A DNA stretch of 52,351 nucleotides from assembly GCA_029247785.1 (NCBI GenBank), contig JAQWKP010000050.1:1-52351 (forward strand), read 5' to 3'. Below are positions 40,177 to 49,264 of the stretch, piece after piece. The DNA is from Novosphingobium sp. Lineage in GTDB: Bacteria > Pseudomonadota > Alphaproteobacteria > Sphingomonadales > Sphingomonadaceae. The position numbers and the translations under genes are program-made. The notes under the pieces are model-generated. The model worked only from the letters and a program-made list of their open reading frames with translations, made no database searches and was not told the origin of the DNA. Within the stretch, counting starts at the first letter, position 1. Each line of letters starts with the position of its first letter.

Positions 40177-40632
40177 ATGCACAAGGCCGATATCAGTGAA
40201 GACAAGGCAGTCGTCGCCAAAAGCGTCTATCCGCCGCCGCATGACAAGATGCTGGAAGGCCGCAAGTCGTGGTCGCTGACCCGGCAATGGAAGCTCACCC
40301 AGTTCGGCGTCAATATGGTCGAGATTCCGCCCGGCTCATGGTCGACCAATCGCCACTGGCACCGAAATAATGACGAGCTTGTCGTCGTCATCTCGGGCGA
40401 GCTGGTGCTGGTCACCGACGATGGCGAGGAATTGCTCGGCCCGGGCGACAGCGTCGGCTTCAAGGCCGGTGTCCCCAATGCCCACCACTTGCAGAATCGC
40501 GGCACTGAACCGGCGGTGTTCTACGATATCGGCGGGCGCGATCCGTGGGACGTTTCGACCTTCCCCGATGCGGGCTTCGAAGCGCGCACCCACATGCAGA
40601 TCCAATTCAAGGAAATCGGTGAGAAGAAATGA
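40177..40632 (+). CDS. Cupin domain protein
   Basis: A 151-residue cupin with motif 1 'WSTNRHWHRNNDELVVVISGELVLV' (His pair about residues 60-62, Glu about 67) and motif 2 'GPGDSVGFKAGVPNAHHLQNRG' (His about 102). This subgroup, often near glutathione transferases and SDRs, binds a metal and may act as a dioxygenase or isomerase. GGAG precedes the ATG by seven bases. Its stop overlaps the GST start by four bases. Confidence 0.87.
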   Translation: MHKADISEDKAVVAKSVYPPPHDKMLEGRKSWSLTRQWKLTQFGVNMVEIPPGSWSTNRHWHRNNDELVVVISGELVLVTDDGEELLGPGDSVGFKAGVPNAHHLQNRGTEPAVFYDIGGRDPWDVSTFPDAGFEARTHMQIQFKEIGEKK

Positions 40633-41315
40633 GCCTGCAACTCTATTATTTCCCCACGCTCAACGGCCACAAGGTGACGATCTTCCTCGAGGAGACCGGC
40701 ATCCCCTATGACATGGTCATGGTCGACATCATGAGAAACGACCAGCTCAAGCCCGATTTTCTCGCGATCAATCCCAATGGCCGCATTCCGGCCATGGTCG
40801 ATCCCGATGCGGAAGGCGGACCCGTTACGGTGTTCGAATCCGCCGCAATTCTGCAATATCTCGGCCGCAAGACCGGGCTCTATTATCCGCAGGACGAGCA
40901 GACGCGCGCTCGAATCGATAGCTGGCTGTTCTGGCAGATGGCGGGGCTCGGGCCAGTCTCGGGCAATGTGAACTGGTTCCAGCGCGTCGGTGCCAAGCCT
41001 GAAACGCCTGAAGTTGCGGTCGAATACGCTCTGGGGCGTTTTCACAAGGAGACCAATCGCCTGTTCGGCGTGCTCGAACGCGGGCTGGAGGGGCGAGACT
41101 ATCTTGCGGGCGATTATTCCATCGCCGATATGTGCTGCTGGACCTGGATCGACAAATACCCCCAGAATGGCGGCGGGCTTGACGAATTTCCTAATATTGC
41201 GGCCTGGCGCGAGCGGATCGCCGAAAGGCCCGCCGTGCAGCGCGCGCTGGAAGTCGGAGTGGATCAGCTCGACATCCCGGAGGAAATCCGCACGCAATTC
41301 ATGACGAAGGGGTAG
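40629..41315 (+). CDS. Glutathione S-transferase, YfcG/Nu-class-like
   Basis: A 228-residue GST. The N-terminal thioredoxin-like domain has 'FPTLNGHKVTIFLEETGIPYDMV' (about residues 8-30), 'NPNGRIPAMVDPD' with the cis-Pro, and 'FESAAILQYLGRKTG' (about 74-88, the glutathione carboxylate site). The helical domain follows, with 'GDYSIADMCCWTWI' as the N-cap/hydrophobic staple region near 170. The Thr/Asn pattern near the N terminus is typical of Nu-class enzymes with disulfide-bond reductase activity. It could use glutathione on an electrophilic intermediate made by the SDR and cupin of the same operon. Confidence 0.92.
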   Translation: MSLQLYYFPTLNGHKVTIFLEETGIPYDMVMVDIMRNDQLKPDFLAINPNGRIPAMVDPDAEGGPVTVFESAAILQYLGRKTGLYYPQDEQTRARIDSWLFWQMAGLGPVSGNVNWFQRVGAKPETPEVAVEYALGRFHKETNRLFGVLERGLEGRDYLAGDYSIADMCCWTWIDKYPQNGGGLDEFPNIAAWRERIAERPAVQRALEVGVDQLDIPEEIRTQFMTKG

Positions 41316-41324
41316 GGGGCTCGT

Positions 41325-42707
41325 TCATCCAGCTTCCGCCGCCTTCGCGTCCAGCTCTTCCAGCTGCCGCCTGACTTCCACCTGTTTCGCTTCGTCGATA
41401 TCAAAGCCACGGATCAGCCAGGCCGCGGCCAGATGGGTGAGGCAAGGGGCCAGCCCGAAGGTCAGTGCCAGCGCCATCAGCCCGGTCGATGGGTTGGTCG
41501 CAGCCGAGGGATCGAAACCGAACCACGCGATCAGCGGCAAGGCGACACCCAGCGGAATTGCCGAGCCGGCCTTGCCCGACACGCTGAATGCTGAAAACAG
41601 CATCGCCGTTCGGTCCAGCCCGGTGCGCAGCCGATATTCGTCGGCGACATCGGCCAGCATCGCGCGCAAGATCAGATTGCCTGATCCTTGGGTCAGCCCC
41701 TGCACCACCGCCAGCGCCATGAACAACGCGATGTCATTTGCGCCAAGGAAGATCAGCGGGAGGTTGATCGCGGCCTGGATCAGCTCGGTCGCAATTACCG
41801 CCTTGTGCTTGCCGATCCGCTTGGCGATCGCCTGCCAGATCGGCGCGGCAAGGATACCGAACAGGAACTGGAACAGGAACAGTGTAGCTGCCAGATTGGG
41901 CCTGCCGAGCACGAAGCCGACATAGAAGATGAATAATCCGCCGCGCGTCCCTTGTGCGAAGACGATGGCGAAATCGGCCAGCATGACTTTGAAAGTGGTC
42001 TTTTCGGCCATCACGGCGCGCAAGGTCTCGCGCCAATGTAGCTTTTCGACCTTTGCGTTCCGTACAGGAGCGACGGATTTGTCGGGGAACGACCGGAGCG
42101 TCAGTATCGTGATCGGCAGCAGCGGGATCAGCACAACCGCGCCCATCGCGTTTAATTTGAGCAGCTGGCTATCAGGCCTGAAATAGTCGACGAGCGCGGG
42201 AACCAGCAGGATCACCACCAGCGATACTGCGCCGGTTACGGTCTGGTAGGTCGTGACCCGGGTGCGCTCGTGATAATTGCCCGATAGCTCGCCCGACCAG
42301 GCGTAATAGGGAATCACGATCATCGACCAGGCGAGGAACAGTACGATCAGCGCCACTGTCAGCACCAGCGGTGACATCCAGGCGAAGGGGAAAAACAGCA
42401 CGAAATAGGAAATCGCGAACAGTGCCACGCCAGCGGCAATCCACACCTTGCGGCGGCCAAAGCGGCTCTTGGTGCGATCGCACAGCCAGCCGACCAGCGG
42501 GTCGGTCAGGGTCCCCCAGATGCGCTCACCCAGAAAAATAGCGCCCAGCGCATATAGCGACATGCCGAAATGCTGCGCGTAGATCGCGGGCAGATAGGTT
42601 CCGAGCGGCAGTTGCGCGCCAGCGATCGGAACGGTCATCAGCGATTGCGCGGTTAGCCGGCCGGCGGGCAAGCGGTCCTTGTCCGCGGCCTCATTGCTTT
42701 CCGCCAT
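41325..42707 (-). CDS. MFS transporter, GPH-like cation symporter type
   Basis: A 460-residue, 12-helix transporter related to the one at 17489. 'AIFLGERIWGTLTDPLVGWLCDRTKSRFGRRKVWI' (about residues 50-85) is the GPH loop 2-3 signature, and 'ELSGNYHERTRVTTYQTV' near 140 and 'DVADEYRLRTGLDRTAMLFSAFS' near 355 are also typical. It probably imports or exports a small organic solute. GGAAGGA precedes the ATG at 42707. It converges with the GST gene after nine bases and is divergent from the molybdopterin oxidoreductase. Confidence 0.9.
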   Translation of the reverse strand: MAESNEAADKDRLPAGRLTAQSLMTVPIAGAQLPLGTYLPAIYAQHFGMSLYALGAIFLGERIWGTLTDPLVGWLCDRTKSRFGRRKVWIAAGVALFAISYFVLFFPFAWMSPLVLTVALIVLFLAWSMIVIPYYAWSGELSGNYHERTRVTTYQTVTGAVSLVVILLVPALVDYFRPDSQLLKLNAMGAVVLIPLLPITILTLRSFPDKSVAPVRNAKVEKLHWRETLRAVMAEKTTFKVMLADFAIVFAQGTRGGLFIFYVGFVLGRPNLAATLFLFQFLFGILAAPIWQAIAKRIGKHKAVIATELIQAAINLPLIFLGANDIALFMALAVVQGLTQGSGNLILRAMLADVADEYRLRTGLDRTAMLFSAFSVSGKAGSAIPLGVALPLIAWFGFDPSAATNPSTGLMALALTFGLAPCLTHLAAAWLIRGFDIDEAKQVEVRRQLEELDAKAAEAG

Positions 42708-42771
42708 TCTGATCCTTCCCCCCAAGTGCGAAGCGCTTCCCCTGTGCGCTCCGCCGCGCTAATCTCGCGGC

Positions 42772-44925
42772 ATGATCGAAACAGTCAAGACGTTCTGTCG
42801 CAATTGCGGCGCTCTATGCGCGATGGAGATCGATGTCGAGGATGGCCGCATGGTCCGCGCCCGTGCGGACGATTCCATCGCGCCCACCGGCGGTTATATG
42901 TGCCCCAAGGGGTTGGCTGCGGTCGATTTCTGCAATGGCGCGGAAGACCGGCTGATGCACAGTTTGAAGCGCCAGCCGGACGGTTCATTCACCGCAATCG
43001 AGACCGATGATGCGCTTGATGCGATCGGCGCGAAACTGGTAGAAATCCTGGCCGAACACGGACCTCGCTCGATTGCAGTCTATCATGGCACCGGCGCCTA
43101 TCGCAGCGTGCTGGGTGGACTGATGGAGAGGGCCTGGGTGGCCGCTCTGGGCACACCCAATTTCTTCTCCTCGATGACTATCGACCAGTCGTCCCATTGG
43201 GTGACGATGGCCCGGATGGGGCTGATGGCGAGCGGCAAGCCTTCAATCCGCGATGCCGATGTGATCATGCTTGCAGGTGGCAATCCGCTGGTTAGCCACC
43301 AGGGCGCACCCTTTGCCGTCGCTGAAGCTGGCGCTCCTGCGCGCGCCTTTGAAGACGCCAGGGAGCGCGGCGCAAAGGTCATCATCGTCGATCCGCGCCG
43401 CACCGAGACAGCACGCTATGCCGATCTTCTGATCCAGCCGCTGCCGGGACACGACGCCGAGCTATTCGCGGCAATCGTTCACATCATGCTGCGCGACGGT
43501 ACCTATGACGCCGATTTCGTCGACCGCTTCTGCAATGGCGTCGACGAATTGCGCGCCGCTGTCGCGCCGTTCACTCCCGACATGGCCGCAGCGCGCGCCG
43601 ATGTTCCGGACGAGCAGATCGAGCTGGCAGCAAAATGGCTGGGCGAGGGCAAGCGAGTGCTGTGCGGTAGCGGAACCGGGCCAAGTTTCGCGCTCCATTC
43701 CAACACTGCCGACCACATGATCGAGGCGATGGGCGCGCTGCGCGGTGGTTTCCGGCGTGAAGGCGACACAGTCCGCAATCCCGGCACACTTCGGACTCGC
43801 CCGGCTTTCGAAATGGCAGTCTCACCAACCCGCAGCTTTGAGCAGGAGCCTAAATGCGTCAGCGAGGACACCGGGATGCTGGTCGGCGAGATGCCGACAG
43901 CGCTGATGGCGCGCGAGATCATGGCGGATTCGCCGGATCGTATCCGCGCGCTGATCAGCTTTGGTGGCGACCCGCTGATGGGAATGGGCGATCCTGCATT
44001 CGCTGGGCCGGCTTTCGAGCATCTCGATTTGCTGGTCTCGCTGGATTGCCGGATGAATGCGACCGGGCAGCTGTCGGACTATGTCATCGCCACAAGCCAG
44101 CCGTTTGAGCGTCACGAAATCAGCATTCCGGGTGACACCCAGTGGCCCGAACCCTTCGTGCAATATGTCCGGCCCGTGGTCGAAAAGCCGGTGGGATCGA
44201 TTCATGATTGGGAGTTCTTCTGGGCGGTCTCGGGCCGCATGGGCGTGCCGCTGACATTCAAGTTCTGGAACTATGGCCTCAATTTCGCCGACATCCCCGA
44301 TGGCATGCCGCTCAGTCTGACCGACAAACCTGATCCTGAGGAGATGTGCCGCTTCCTTGCCAAGGATAGCGCGGTGAGTTTTGACGAGCTGCTCGCCAAT
44401 CCTGGCGGCGTGCGGCCCGACATGGAGCCGCAAGTCGTCCAGGCAGCACCGGGCGAGGGCGGCCGTCTTGAATTATGCCCGCCTGACGTCGCAGGCGAAT
44501 TGGCCGGGATTGCAGGAGAAGGTGGAGAGCAGGGTTTTGCCTACCGCCTGACCTGCCGGCGCATCCTTCAGGCGATCAACGGCGCATATCGAGATTCCAA
44601 GGGCGCGCGGCGGCTCTATCCGGTGAACTATGCCTATATGAACCCCGAAGACATGGCCCGCGATGGTATCGAAGAGGGCGCAAAAGTGACGATCGCCAGC
44701 GAATTCGGCGAAATCGAAACGCTGGCCCGGCCCGAAGACCGCCTGCGCCCGGGCGTCGTGTCGATGAGCCACATGTTCGGGCCCTTGGTGGGTTCAGGCG
44801 ATCCCCAAGCAGACGGCGGCGCCAATGTCGGCCAGCTATGTTCGCTCACCGAGAAGCTGGAACCGATCAACTTCATGCCGCGCTTTTCGGGTATTCCGGT
44901 GAATGTTGCGGCGGCGAACTCGTAG
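42772..44925 (+). CDS. Molybdopterin (bis-MGD) oxidoreductase with one [4Fe-4S] cluster
   Basis: A 717-residue DMSO-reductase-superfamily enzyme. The N-terminal cluster ligands are Cys9, Cys12, Cys16 and Cys44 ('FCRNCGALC', 'YMCPKG'). 'DADVIMLAGGNPLVSHQGAPF', 'KVIIVDPRRTETARYADLLIQPLPGHDAELFAAI' and 'NYAYMNPEDMARDGIEEGAKVTI' (molydopterin dinucleotide-binding domain, C-terminal) follow the family order. The protein ligand to Mo is not obvious: the usual loop reads 'MTIDQSSHWVTMARMG' (about residue 140). No TAT signal is present, so it is cytoplasmic. No electron-transfer subunit gene is adjacent. Possible activities include formate dehydrogenase-like, sulfoxide reduction or hydratase-type reactions. 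Confidence 0.88.
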   Translation: MIETVKTFCRNCGALCAMEIDVEDGRMVRARADDSIAPTGGYMCPKGLAAVDFCNGAEDRLMHSLKRQPDGSFTAIETDDALDAIGAKLVEILAEHGPRSIAVYHGTGAYRSVLGGLMERAWVAALGTPNFFSSMTIDQSSHWVTMARMGLMASGKPSIRDADVIMLAGGNPLVSHQGAPFAVAEAGAPARAFEDARERGAKVIIVDPRRTETARYADLLIQPLPGHDAELFAAIVHIMLRDGTYDADFVDRFCNGVDELRAAVAPFTPDMAAARADVPDEQIELAAKWLGEGKRVLCGSGTGPSFALHSNTADHMIEAMGALRGGFRREGDTVRNPGTLRTRPAFEMAVSPTRSFEQEPKCVSEDTGMLVGEMPTALMAREIMADSPDRIRALISFGGDPLMGMGDPAFAGPAFEHLDLLVSLDCRMNATGQLSDYVIATSQPFERHEISIPGDTQWPEPFVQYVRPVVEKPVGSIHDWEFFWAVSGRMGVPLTFKFWNYGLNFADIPDGMPLSLTDKPDPEEMCRFLAKDSAVSFDELLANPGGVRPDMEPQVVQAAPGEGGRLELCPPDVAGELAGIAGEGGEQGFAYRLTCRRILQAINGAYRDSKGARRLYPVNYAYMNPEDMARDGIEEGAKVTIASEFGEIETLARPEDRLRPGVVSMSHMFGPLVGSGDPQADGGANVGQLCSLTEKLEPINFMPRFSGIPVNVAAANS

Positions 44926-45109
44926 CTAACACAATAGATTTACGCTATTATTTGATCATCAGCCAGACAAGAGGGATTTCCCAAGAAAGCTCTGAGAAGC
45001 CTCGGCCCTTCGCATACTTTTCTGACCTGGCGCTTCGTAAAAACTTGTGCTTGTTAGGTATATTCATGTCATACACTGCTGGCGTAGTCTTGGCGTAATA
45101 TGAGGGCAT

Positions 45110-45859
45110 GTGACCACAGAAAAAACGACCGGTCTGCTGACTATGCAGGCCGAGTTATCCGAAATCAGCGCGCCGTCCTGGCAGAAAAGCGCATTCATTT
45201 TCGCTTTTGGGGCGATCCAATGGCCGTGGCTGGCCATTGCGCTGCGCGGTGGAAGCCGCAAGCGCAAGCGCGAGCTGCTGGAACGTCTTGATCTGCCAAG
45301 CGATGCCTTGCCCAATCTCGGCAGTTGGAAAGCGGACTGCGCGCTTCTGCATCTCATTGTCGACGCGATCGAGGAGCATCGGCCCAGGCGGGTTGTCGAG
45401 CTTGGTTCTGGCGCGACTTCGCTGGTCATTGCGCGCGCCTTGCAACGACATGGCGGTGGGCACCTCACCAGCTTTGACCAGCATGCCCCCTTTGTCGAGC
45501 AGATGCCCGACTGGCTTGCCCTGCAAGGTCTGAGCGCGGAATTCATCCACGCTCCCCTGACCAGCTGTCTGCCGGGTACTCCTGGCCCCTGGTACAGTCT
45601 GTCCCGCCTTCCAGAGACGATTGACATGTTGGTTATCGATGGCCCTCCCTGGACGGTTCATCCATTCATTCGTCGAAGGGCAGAGGCCCTGTTTGACAGG
45701 ATCGCGCCCGGTGGAATCGTGATGATGGATGACGCCAATCGGCCTGGCGAGCGCATTGTCGCTCGCACGTGGCGGCGCGATCGTCCTGATTTCGCATTCG
45801 TGCACGATCGCAGGGGGACCAAGGGCACGCTCATCGGGCGGAGAAACACTGATTTGTGA
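45110..45859 (+). CDS. Class I SAM-dependent methyltransferase-like protein
   Basis: A 249-residue protein. SAM motif I is 'RRVVELGSGATSLVIARAL' (about residues 88-106), motif II-like 'HLTSFDQHAPF', and 'IDMLVIDGPPWTVHP' with 'APGGIVMMDDANRPGE' near the end resemble the class of small-molecule or glycan-linked methyltransferases. A hydrophobic N-terminal stretch ('FIFAFGAIQWPWLAIAL', about 29-45) could anchor it to the membrane. The start is GTG at 45110 with GAGGG just upstream; the ATG at 45143 is an alternative. The 184-base region before it (44926-45109) is AT-rich and holds its likely promoter and a weak AATAG/CTATT hairpin. Confidence 0.78.
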   Translation: MTTEKTTGLLTMQAELSEISAPSWQKSAFIFAFGAIQWPWLAIALRGGSRKRKRELLERLDLPSDALPNLGSWKADCALLHLIVDAIEEHRPRRVVELGSGATSLVIARALQRHGGGHLTSFDQHAPFVEQMPDWLALQGLSAEFIHAPLTSCLPGTPGPWYSLSRLPETIDMLVIDGPPWTVHPFIRRRAEALFDRIAPGGIVMMDDANRPGERIVARTWRRDRPDFAFVHDRRGTKGTLIGRRNTDL

Positions 45860-45874
45860 GCGAAGTACGCGGCC

Positions 45875-46468
45875 CTAAGCCTCAGGCGCACCGTACTTTT
45901 CTGCCAGGTCCAGCAAATCCGGATCGCGTTCGGCACCGGTCGAACGCATCACTCCGGCGACGGCGGCATAGCAGCCGACGGTGAACATGAAATCCAGCAT
46001 CTGCTGGTTGTCCCACTCTTGCATCAGGGCGTCCCAACTAGCCTCGCCGATCTTGCGGTCGGTGACCAGCTCGTCGGTGGCGCGCATGACTGTCTGTTCG
46101 AAGGGGCTGAACCAGGGATCGTCAGCGCCGACCTTGATCGGGTCGAACATTTCCGGCGACAAGCCGCAGTTCATGCTGGTGTTGAGGTGGCTCGACCACA
46201 TGTAGAGCGCCTTGGTGAGCCAGGCTGTGCGCATGATCGCGATCTGGCGCTGCTTCACCGGAAGCGTGTTGTCGAGCAACAGGTGGATATTGAACTGCGA
46301 GAACACATCCGCGAGCTTGGGGTGGTGCGCGAAGGTCTTCAGAACGGGGTTGGATTCCGCCCCGCCGAGGAAGCCACCGGTCCACCGCGCGAAAAAGTCG
46401 CGGGTTTCATCGGTGAATTCCTCGGGCTGGACCTGCGGCATGCGTGCGGGCGGGTCTGGCTGAGCCAT
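45875..46468 (-). CDS. Carboxymuconolactone decarboxylase/AhpD-like protein
   Basis: A 197-residue all-helical protein. 'NPVLKTFAHHPKLADVFSQFNIHLLLDNTLPVKQRQIAIMRTAWLTKALYMWSSHLNTSMNCGLSPE' (in pieces about residues 40-105) is the CMD/AhpD core; the usual 'YEWxxH' reads 'YMWSSH', so the Glu is replaced by Met while His remains, and there is no CxxC peroxidase pair. It is therefore more like the gamma-carboxymuconolactone-type or unknown CMD subgroup than AhpD. It lies seven bases downstream of rne on the same strand and converges with the methyltransferase. Confidence 0.82.
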   Translation of the reverse strand: MAQPDPPARMPQVQPEEFTDETRDFFARWTGGFLGGAESNPVLKTFAHHPKLADVFSQFNIHLLLDNTLPVKQRQIAIMRTAWLTKALYMWSSHLNTSMNCGLSPEMFDPIKVGADDPWFSPFEQTVMRATDELVTDRKIGEASWDALMQEWDNQQMLDFMFTVGCYAAVAGVMRSTGAERDPDLLDLAEKYGAPEA

Positions 46469-46474
46469 CTGCGC

Positions 46475-49264
46475 CTACTCCCCGAAGGTGCGGTTCCACC
46501 ATCCCCGACGGGCCGGTTCGGCCGGCGTACCGGCAGCCACGGCAACGTCCGTTCCTTCCGAGACGGCCTTGTCTTCGACCGCAGCATCGGCGACCGGTTC
46601 GGTTGCCTCCTCCTCCACCTTCTTGCGGCGGGTGCGCTTGGGTTTGGCAGGTTTGGCCTCGGCTTCCGCTTCGCCGTCTGCCGGAGCCTCGTTGGCAGCA
46701 GGCTTCTTGCGACGGCTGCGTTTCGGCTTGGTCGGCTCGGCTTCAGTAGCCTCTGCGGCCTCTGGTGCCTCGACGGGCTCCTCAGAGACCTCCGCTGCGG
46801 TTTCGTCGCTCTCGGCAGCGGGCTTCTTCCTGCGGCGCGGGCGCTTCTTCGGCGCGGGTTCTGCTTCGCCTTCTGCTTCCGGCGTATCGCCATCGGCCTC
46901 ATGGCTCGGAGCTTCCTCGGTTGAGGCGTCAGCGGCTTGGGTGTCGTCAGCTGGGGCTTCGCTTTCAGCATTCACCTCACCGGAATCGGCGCCCGTCTCG
47001 GCGTTCGTATCTGCGCCAGTTTCCTCAGTCGCGGCCTCTTCCGAGCGATTGCGACCACGGCGACGACGGCCGCCGCGACGACGGCGCTTCTTGGGTGCTT
47101 CTTCGCCATCCTCGGTCGATCGCGCTTCGCCATTCTCGCCTGAAGTCTTGTCGCCTTCAGCTGAGTCGGTCGATTCTTCGCCGCTATCCTCGCGCTTGTC
47201 GCGACCTCGACCCCGGCGGCGACCGCGGCGTTTGCGGCGACCACTTTCGATACCTTCCTCGTCATCGAAGCTATCCTCATCGGGGACTTCGTCGTCATCA
47301 TCTTCTTCAACGACGATTGGCTCGAAGGTCGGCATATTCTCGTTGCGCGGTCCCGAAGAGGCCACGCGCATCTTGGCGCCTTCATTCTCACCCTCGGGGA
47401 TGACTTCGACGCGTACGCCGTAAAGCGCCTCGATTTCAGCGAGGTCCGAGCGCTTGGCGTTGAGCAGGTAAACCGCCGCCTCGGTGCTGGCATAGAGCGA
47501 AATCACACTGCCTTTGCCCTTGGCCGCTTCATCTTCGATCTGCCTGAGCGCGGAAAGGCCTGCGGAACCGGCGGTGCGGACCAGGCCGGTGCCATCGCAA
47601 TGCGGGCATTCGCGCGTCGTCGCTTCGAGCACGCCGGTGCGCAGGCGCTGGCGGCTCATTTCCATCAAGCCGAAGCTTGAAATGCGGCCGACCTGGATGC
47701 GGGCGCGGTCATGCTTGAGAGCGTCTTTCATCGCCCGCTCGATCTTGCGGATGTTTCCGCCATATTCCATGTCGATGAAATCGATCACGACCAGGCCGGC
47801 CATGTCGCGCAGCCGCAGCTGGCGGGCAACTTCCCGGGCAGCCTCAAGATTGGTGTTGAGCGCGGTCGCCTCGATCCCATGCTCCTTGGTCGAGCGACCC
47901 GAGTTGATATCGATGGAGACCAGCGCCTCGGTGGGATTGATGACGATATAGCCGCCCGATTTGAGCTGCACTTCGGGATCGTACATCGCGCTCAGCTGGT
48001 CTTCAGCGCCATAGCGCTGGAATAGCGGCACGGGCTCGCTGAACGGCTTCACTCGCCTTGCATGGCTGGGCATCAGCAGCTTCATGAAGTCCTTGGCCGC
48101 CTTGTAGCCAGCCTCACCCTCGACGATGACTTCCTCGATATCGCGGTTGTAGATGTCACGGATTGCCCGCTTGATCAGATCGCTGTCCGAATGGATCAGC
48201 ATGGGCGCGGAGCTGGTGAGAGTCTTTTCGCGCAATTCGTCCCACAGCCGCGCGAGATAATCGAAGTCGCGCTTGATCTCGGTCTTGGTGCGCGACAGCC
48301 CGGCAGTACGCACAATGCAGCCCATCGACCTTGGCAGGTTCATCTCGCTGACAATCGTCTTGAGGCGCTTGCGGTCCGAAGCCGAGTTGATCTTGCGCGA
48401 AATTCCGCCGCCATGGCTGGAATTGGGCATCAGCACGCAATAGCGGCCTGCCAGGCTGAGGTAAGTGGTGAGCGCGGCGCCCTTGTTGCCGCGTTCTTCC
48501 TTGACGACCTGGACGAGCAGCACCTGGCGGCGCTGGATGACGTCCTGGATCTTGTAGCGGCGGCGCAATGCCATGCGGCGGCTACGCAGATCGTCCGCTT
48601 TCTTGGAACGACCGCGTGTCTGGCGTCCCTGGCGACGACGGCCACGGCGCTGCGGTTTTTCGCTGCTCTCAACGGAGTCGCCGTCGTCGTCTTCGCCGTC
48701 GTCAGAGTCGCCGTTGTCCGATTCGTCGTCGTCTGACGCTTCGACGGATTCATCTTCGCTGTCGTTGGCCTCGCCCTCTTCCGCTTCGTCGTCGCCGTTT
48801 TCGACCTGGCCTGCCTCGATCGTCGAGACAGAGTCTTTCTCGGAGGTGTCGACTTCGGTCAGGCCGCCGTCTTCCTCGTCGTCGCCATCGCGGGTGTCAT
48901 CCGCATCGTCTGCGTCATTGTCCTGGACGGCATCGTCGTCCTCGTCCTCGTCGCGCAGCGCGGCTTCTTCTTCAGCATGAGCCGCTTCCTCGGCCAGCAG
49001 GGCCTCGCGGTCTTCCTTGGGGATCTGGTAATAGTCCGGGTGAATCTCGCTGAACGCGAGGAAGCCATGACGGTTACCGCCGAAATCGACGAATGCGGCC
49101 TGCAGCGATGGTTCTACCCGGGTGACTTTGGCAAGGTAGATATTGCCCTTGATTTGTTTGCGGTCAGAAGATTCGAAATCGAATTCTTCAATACGGTTGC
49201 CTTTGAGCACCGCCACCCGGGTTTCTTCCGGGTGGCGCGCATCGATTAACATGCGCGTTGCCAT
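46475..49264 (-). CDS. rne: Ribonuclease E/G
   Basis: A 929-residue RNase E. The N-terminal 'MLIDARHPEETRVAVLKGNRIEEFDFE' and S1 domain (about residues 35-290) are interrupted by an Asp/Glu-rich insert (about 90-205), as is usual in alphaproteobacteria. The 5'-sensor/DNase-I-like part has 'GLVVIDFIDMEYGGN' with a catalytic Asp; the Zn-link is 'RECPHCDGTG'. The C-terminal 300 residues are a disordered scaffold of alternating acidic and Arg/Lys-rich blocks for RNA and degradosome partners, ending in 'RRGWWNRTFGE', similar to the GWW peptide known to bind PNPase in Caulobacter. GGAGAT precedes the ATG. It processes rRNA and turns over mRNA. Confidence 0.96.
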   Translation of the reverse strand: MATRMLIDARHPEETRVAVLKGNRIEEFDFESSDRKQIKGNIYLAKVTRVEPSLQAAFVDFGGNRHGFLAFSEIHPDYYQIPKEDREALLAEEAAHAEEEAALRDEDEDDDAVQDNDADDADDTRDGDDEEDGGLTEVDTSEKDSVSTIEAGQVENGDDEAEEGEANDSEDESVEASDDDESDNGDSDDGEDDDGDSVESSEKPQRRGRRRQGRQTRGRSKKADDLRSRRMALRRRYKIQDVIQRRQVLLVQVVKEERGNKGAALTTYLSLAGRYCVLMPNSSHGGGISRKINSASDRKRLKTIVSEMNLPRSMGCIVRTAGLSRTKTEIKRDFDYLARLWDELREKTLTSSAPMLIHSDSDLIKRAIRDIYNRDIEEVIVEGEAGYKAAKDFMKLLMPSHARRVKPFSEPVPLFQRYGAEDQLSAMYDPEVQLKSGGYIVINPTEALVSIDINSGRSTKEHGIEATALNTNLEAAREVARQLRLRDMAGLVVIDFIDMEYGGNIRKIERAMKDALKHDRARIQVGRISSFGLMEMSRQRLRTGVLEATTRECPHCDGTGLVRTAGSAGLSALRQIEDEAAKGKGSVISLYASTEAAVYLLNAKRSDLAEIEALYGVRVEVIPEGENEGAKMRVASSGPRNENMPTFEPIVVEEDDDDEVPDEDSFDDEEGIESGRRKRRGRRRGRGRDKREDSGEESTDSAEGDKTSGENGEARSTEDGEEAPKKRRRRGGRRRRGRNRSEEAATEETGADTNAETGADSGEVNAESEAPADDTQAADASTEEAPSHEADGDTPEAEGEAEPAPKKRPRRRKKPAAESDETAAEVSEEPVEAPEAAEATEAEPTKPKRSRRKKPAANEAPADGEAEAEAKPAKPKRTRRKKVEEEATEPVADAAVEDKAVSEGTDVAVAAGTPAEPARRGWWNRTFGE

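Noticed and set aside
46488..47423. Ser/Arg-rich plus-strand frame of about 311 codons opposite rne
   Set aside because: It is the antisense of the repetitive acidic/basic tail of RNase E and has no credible start, domain or neighbours.
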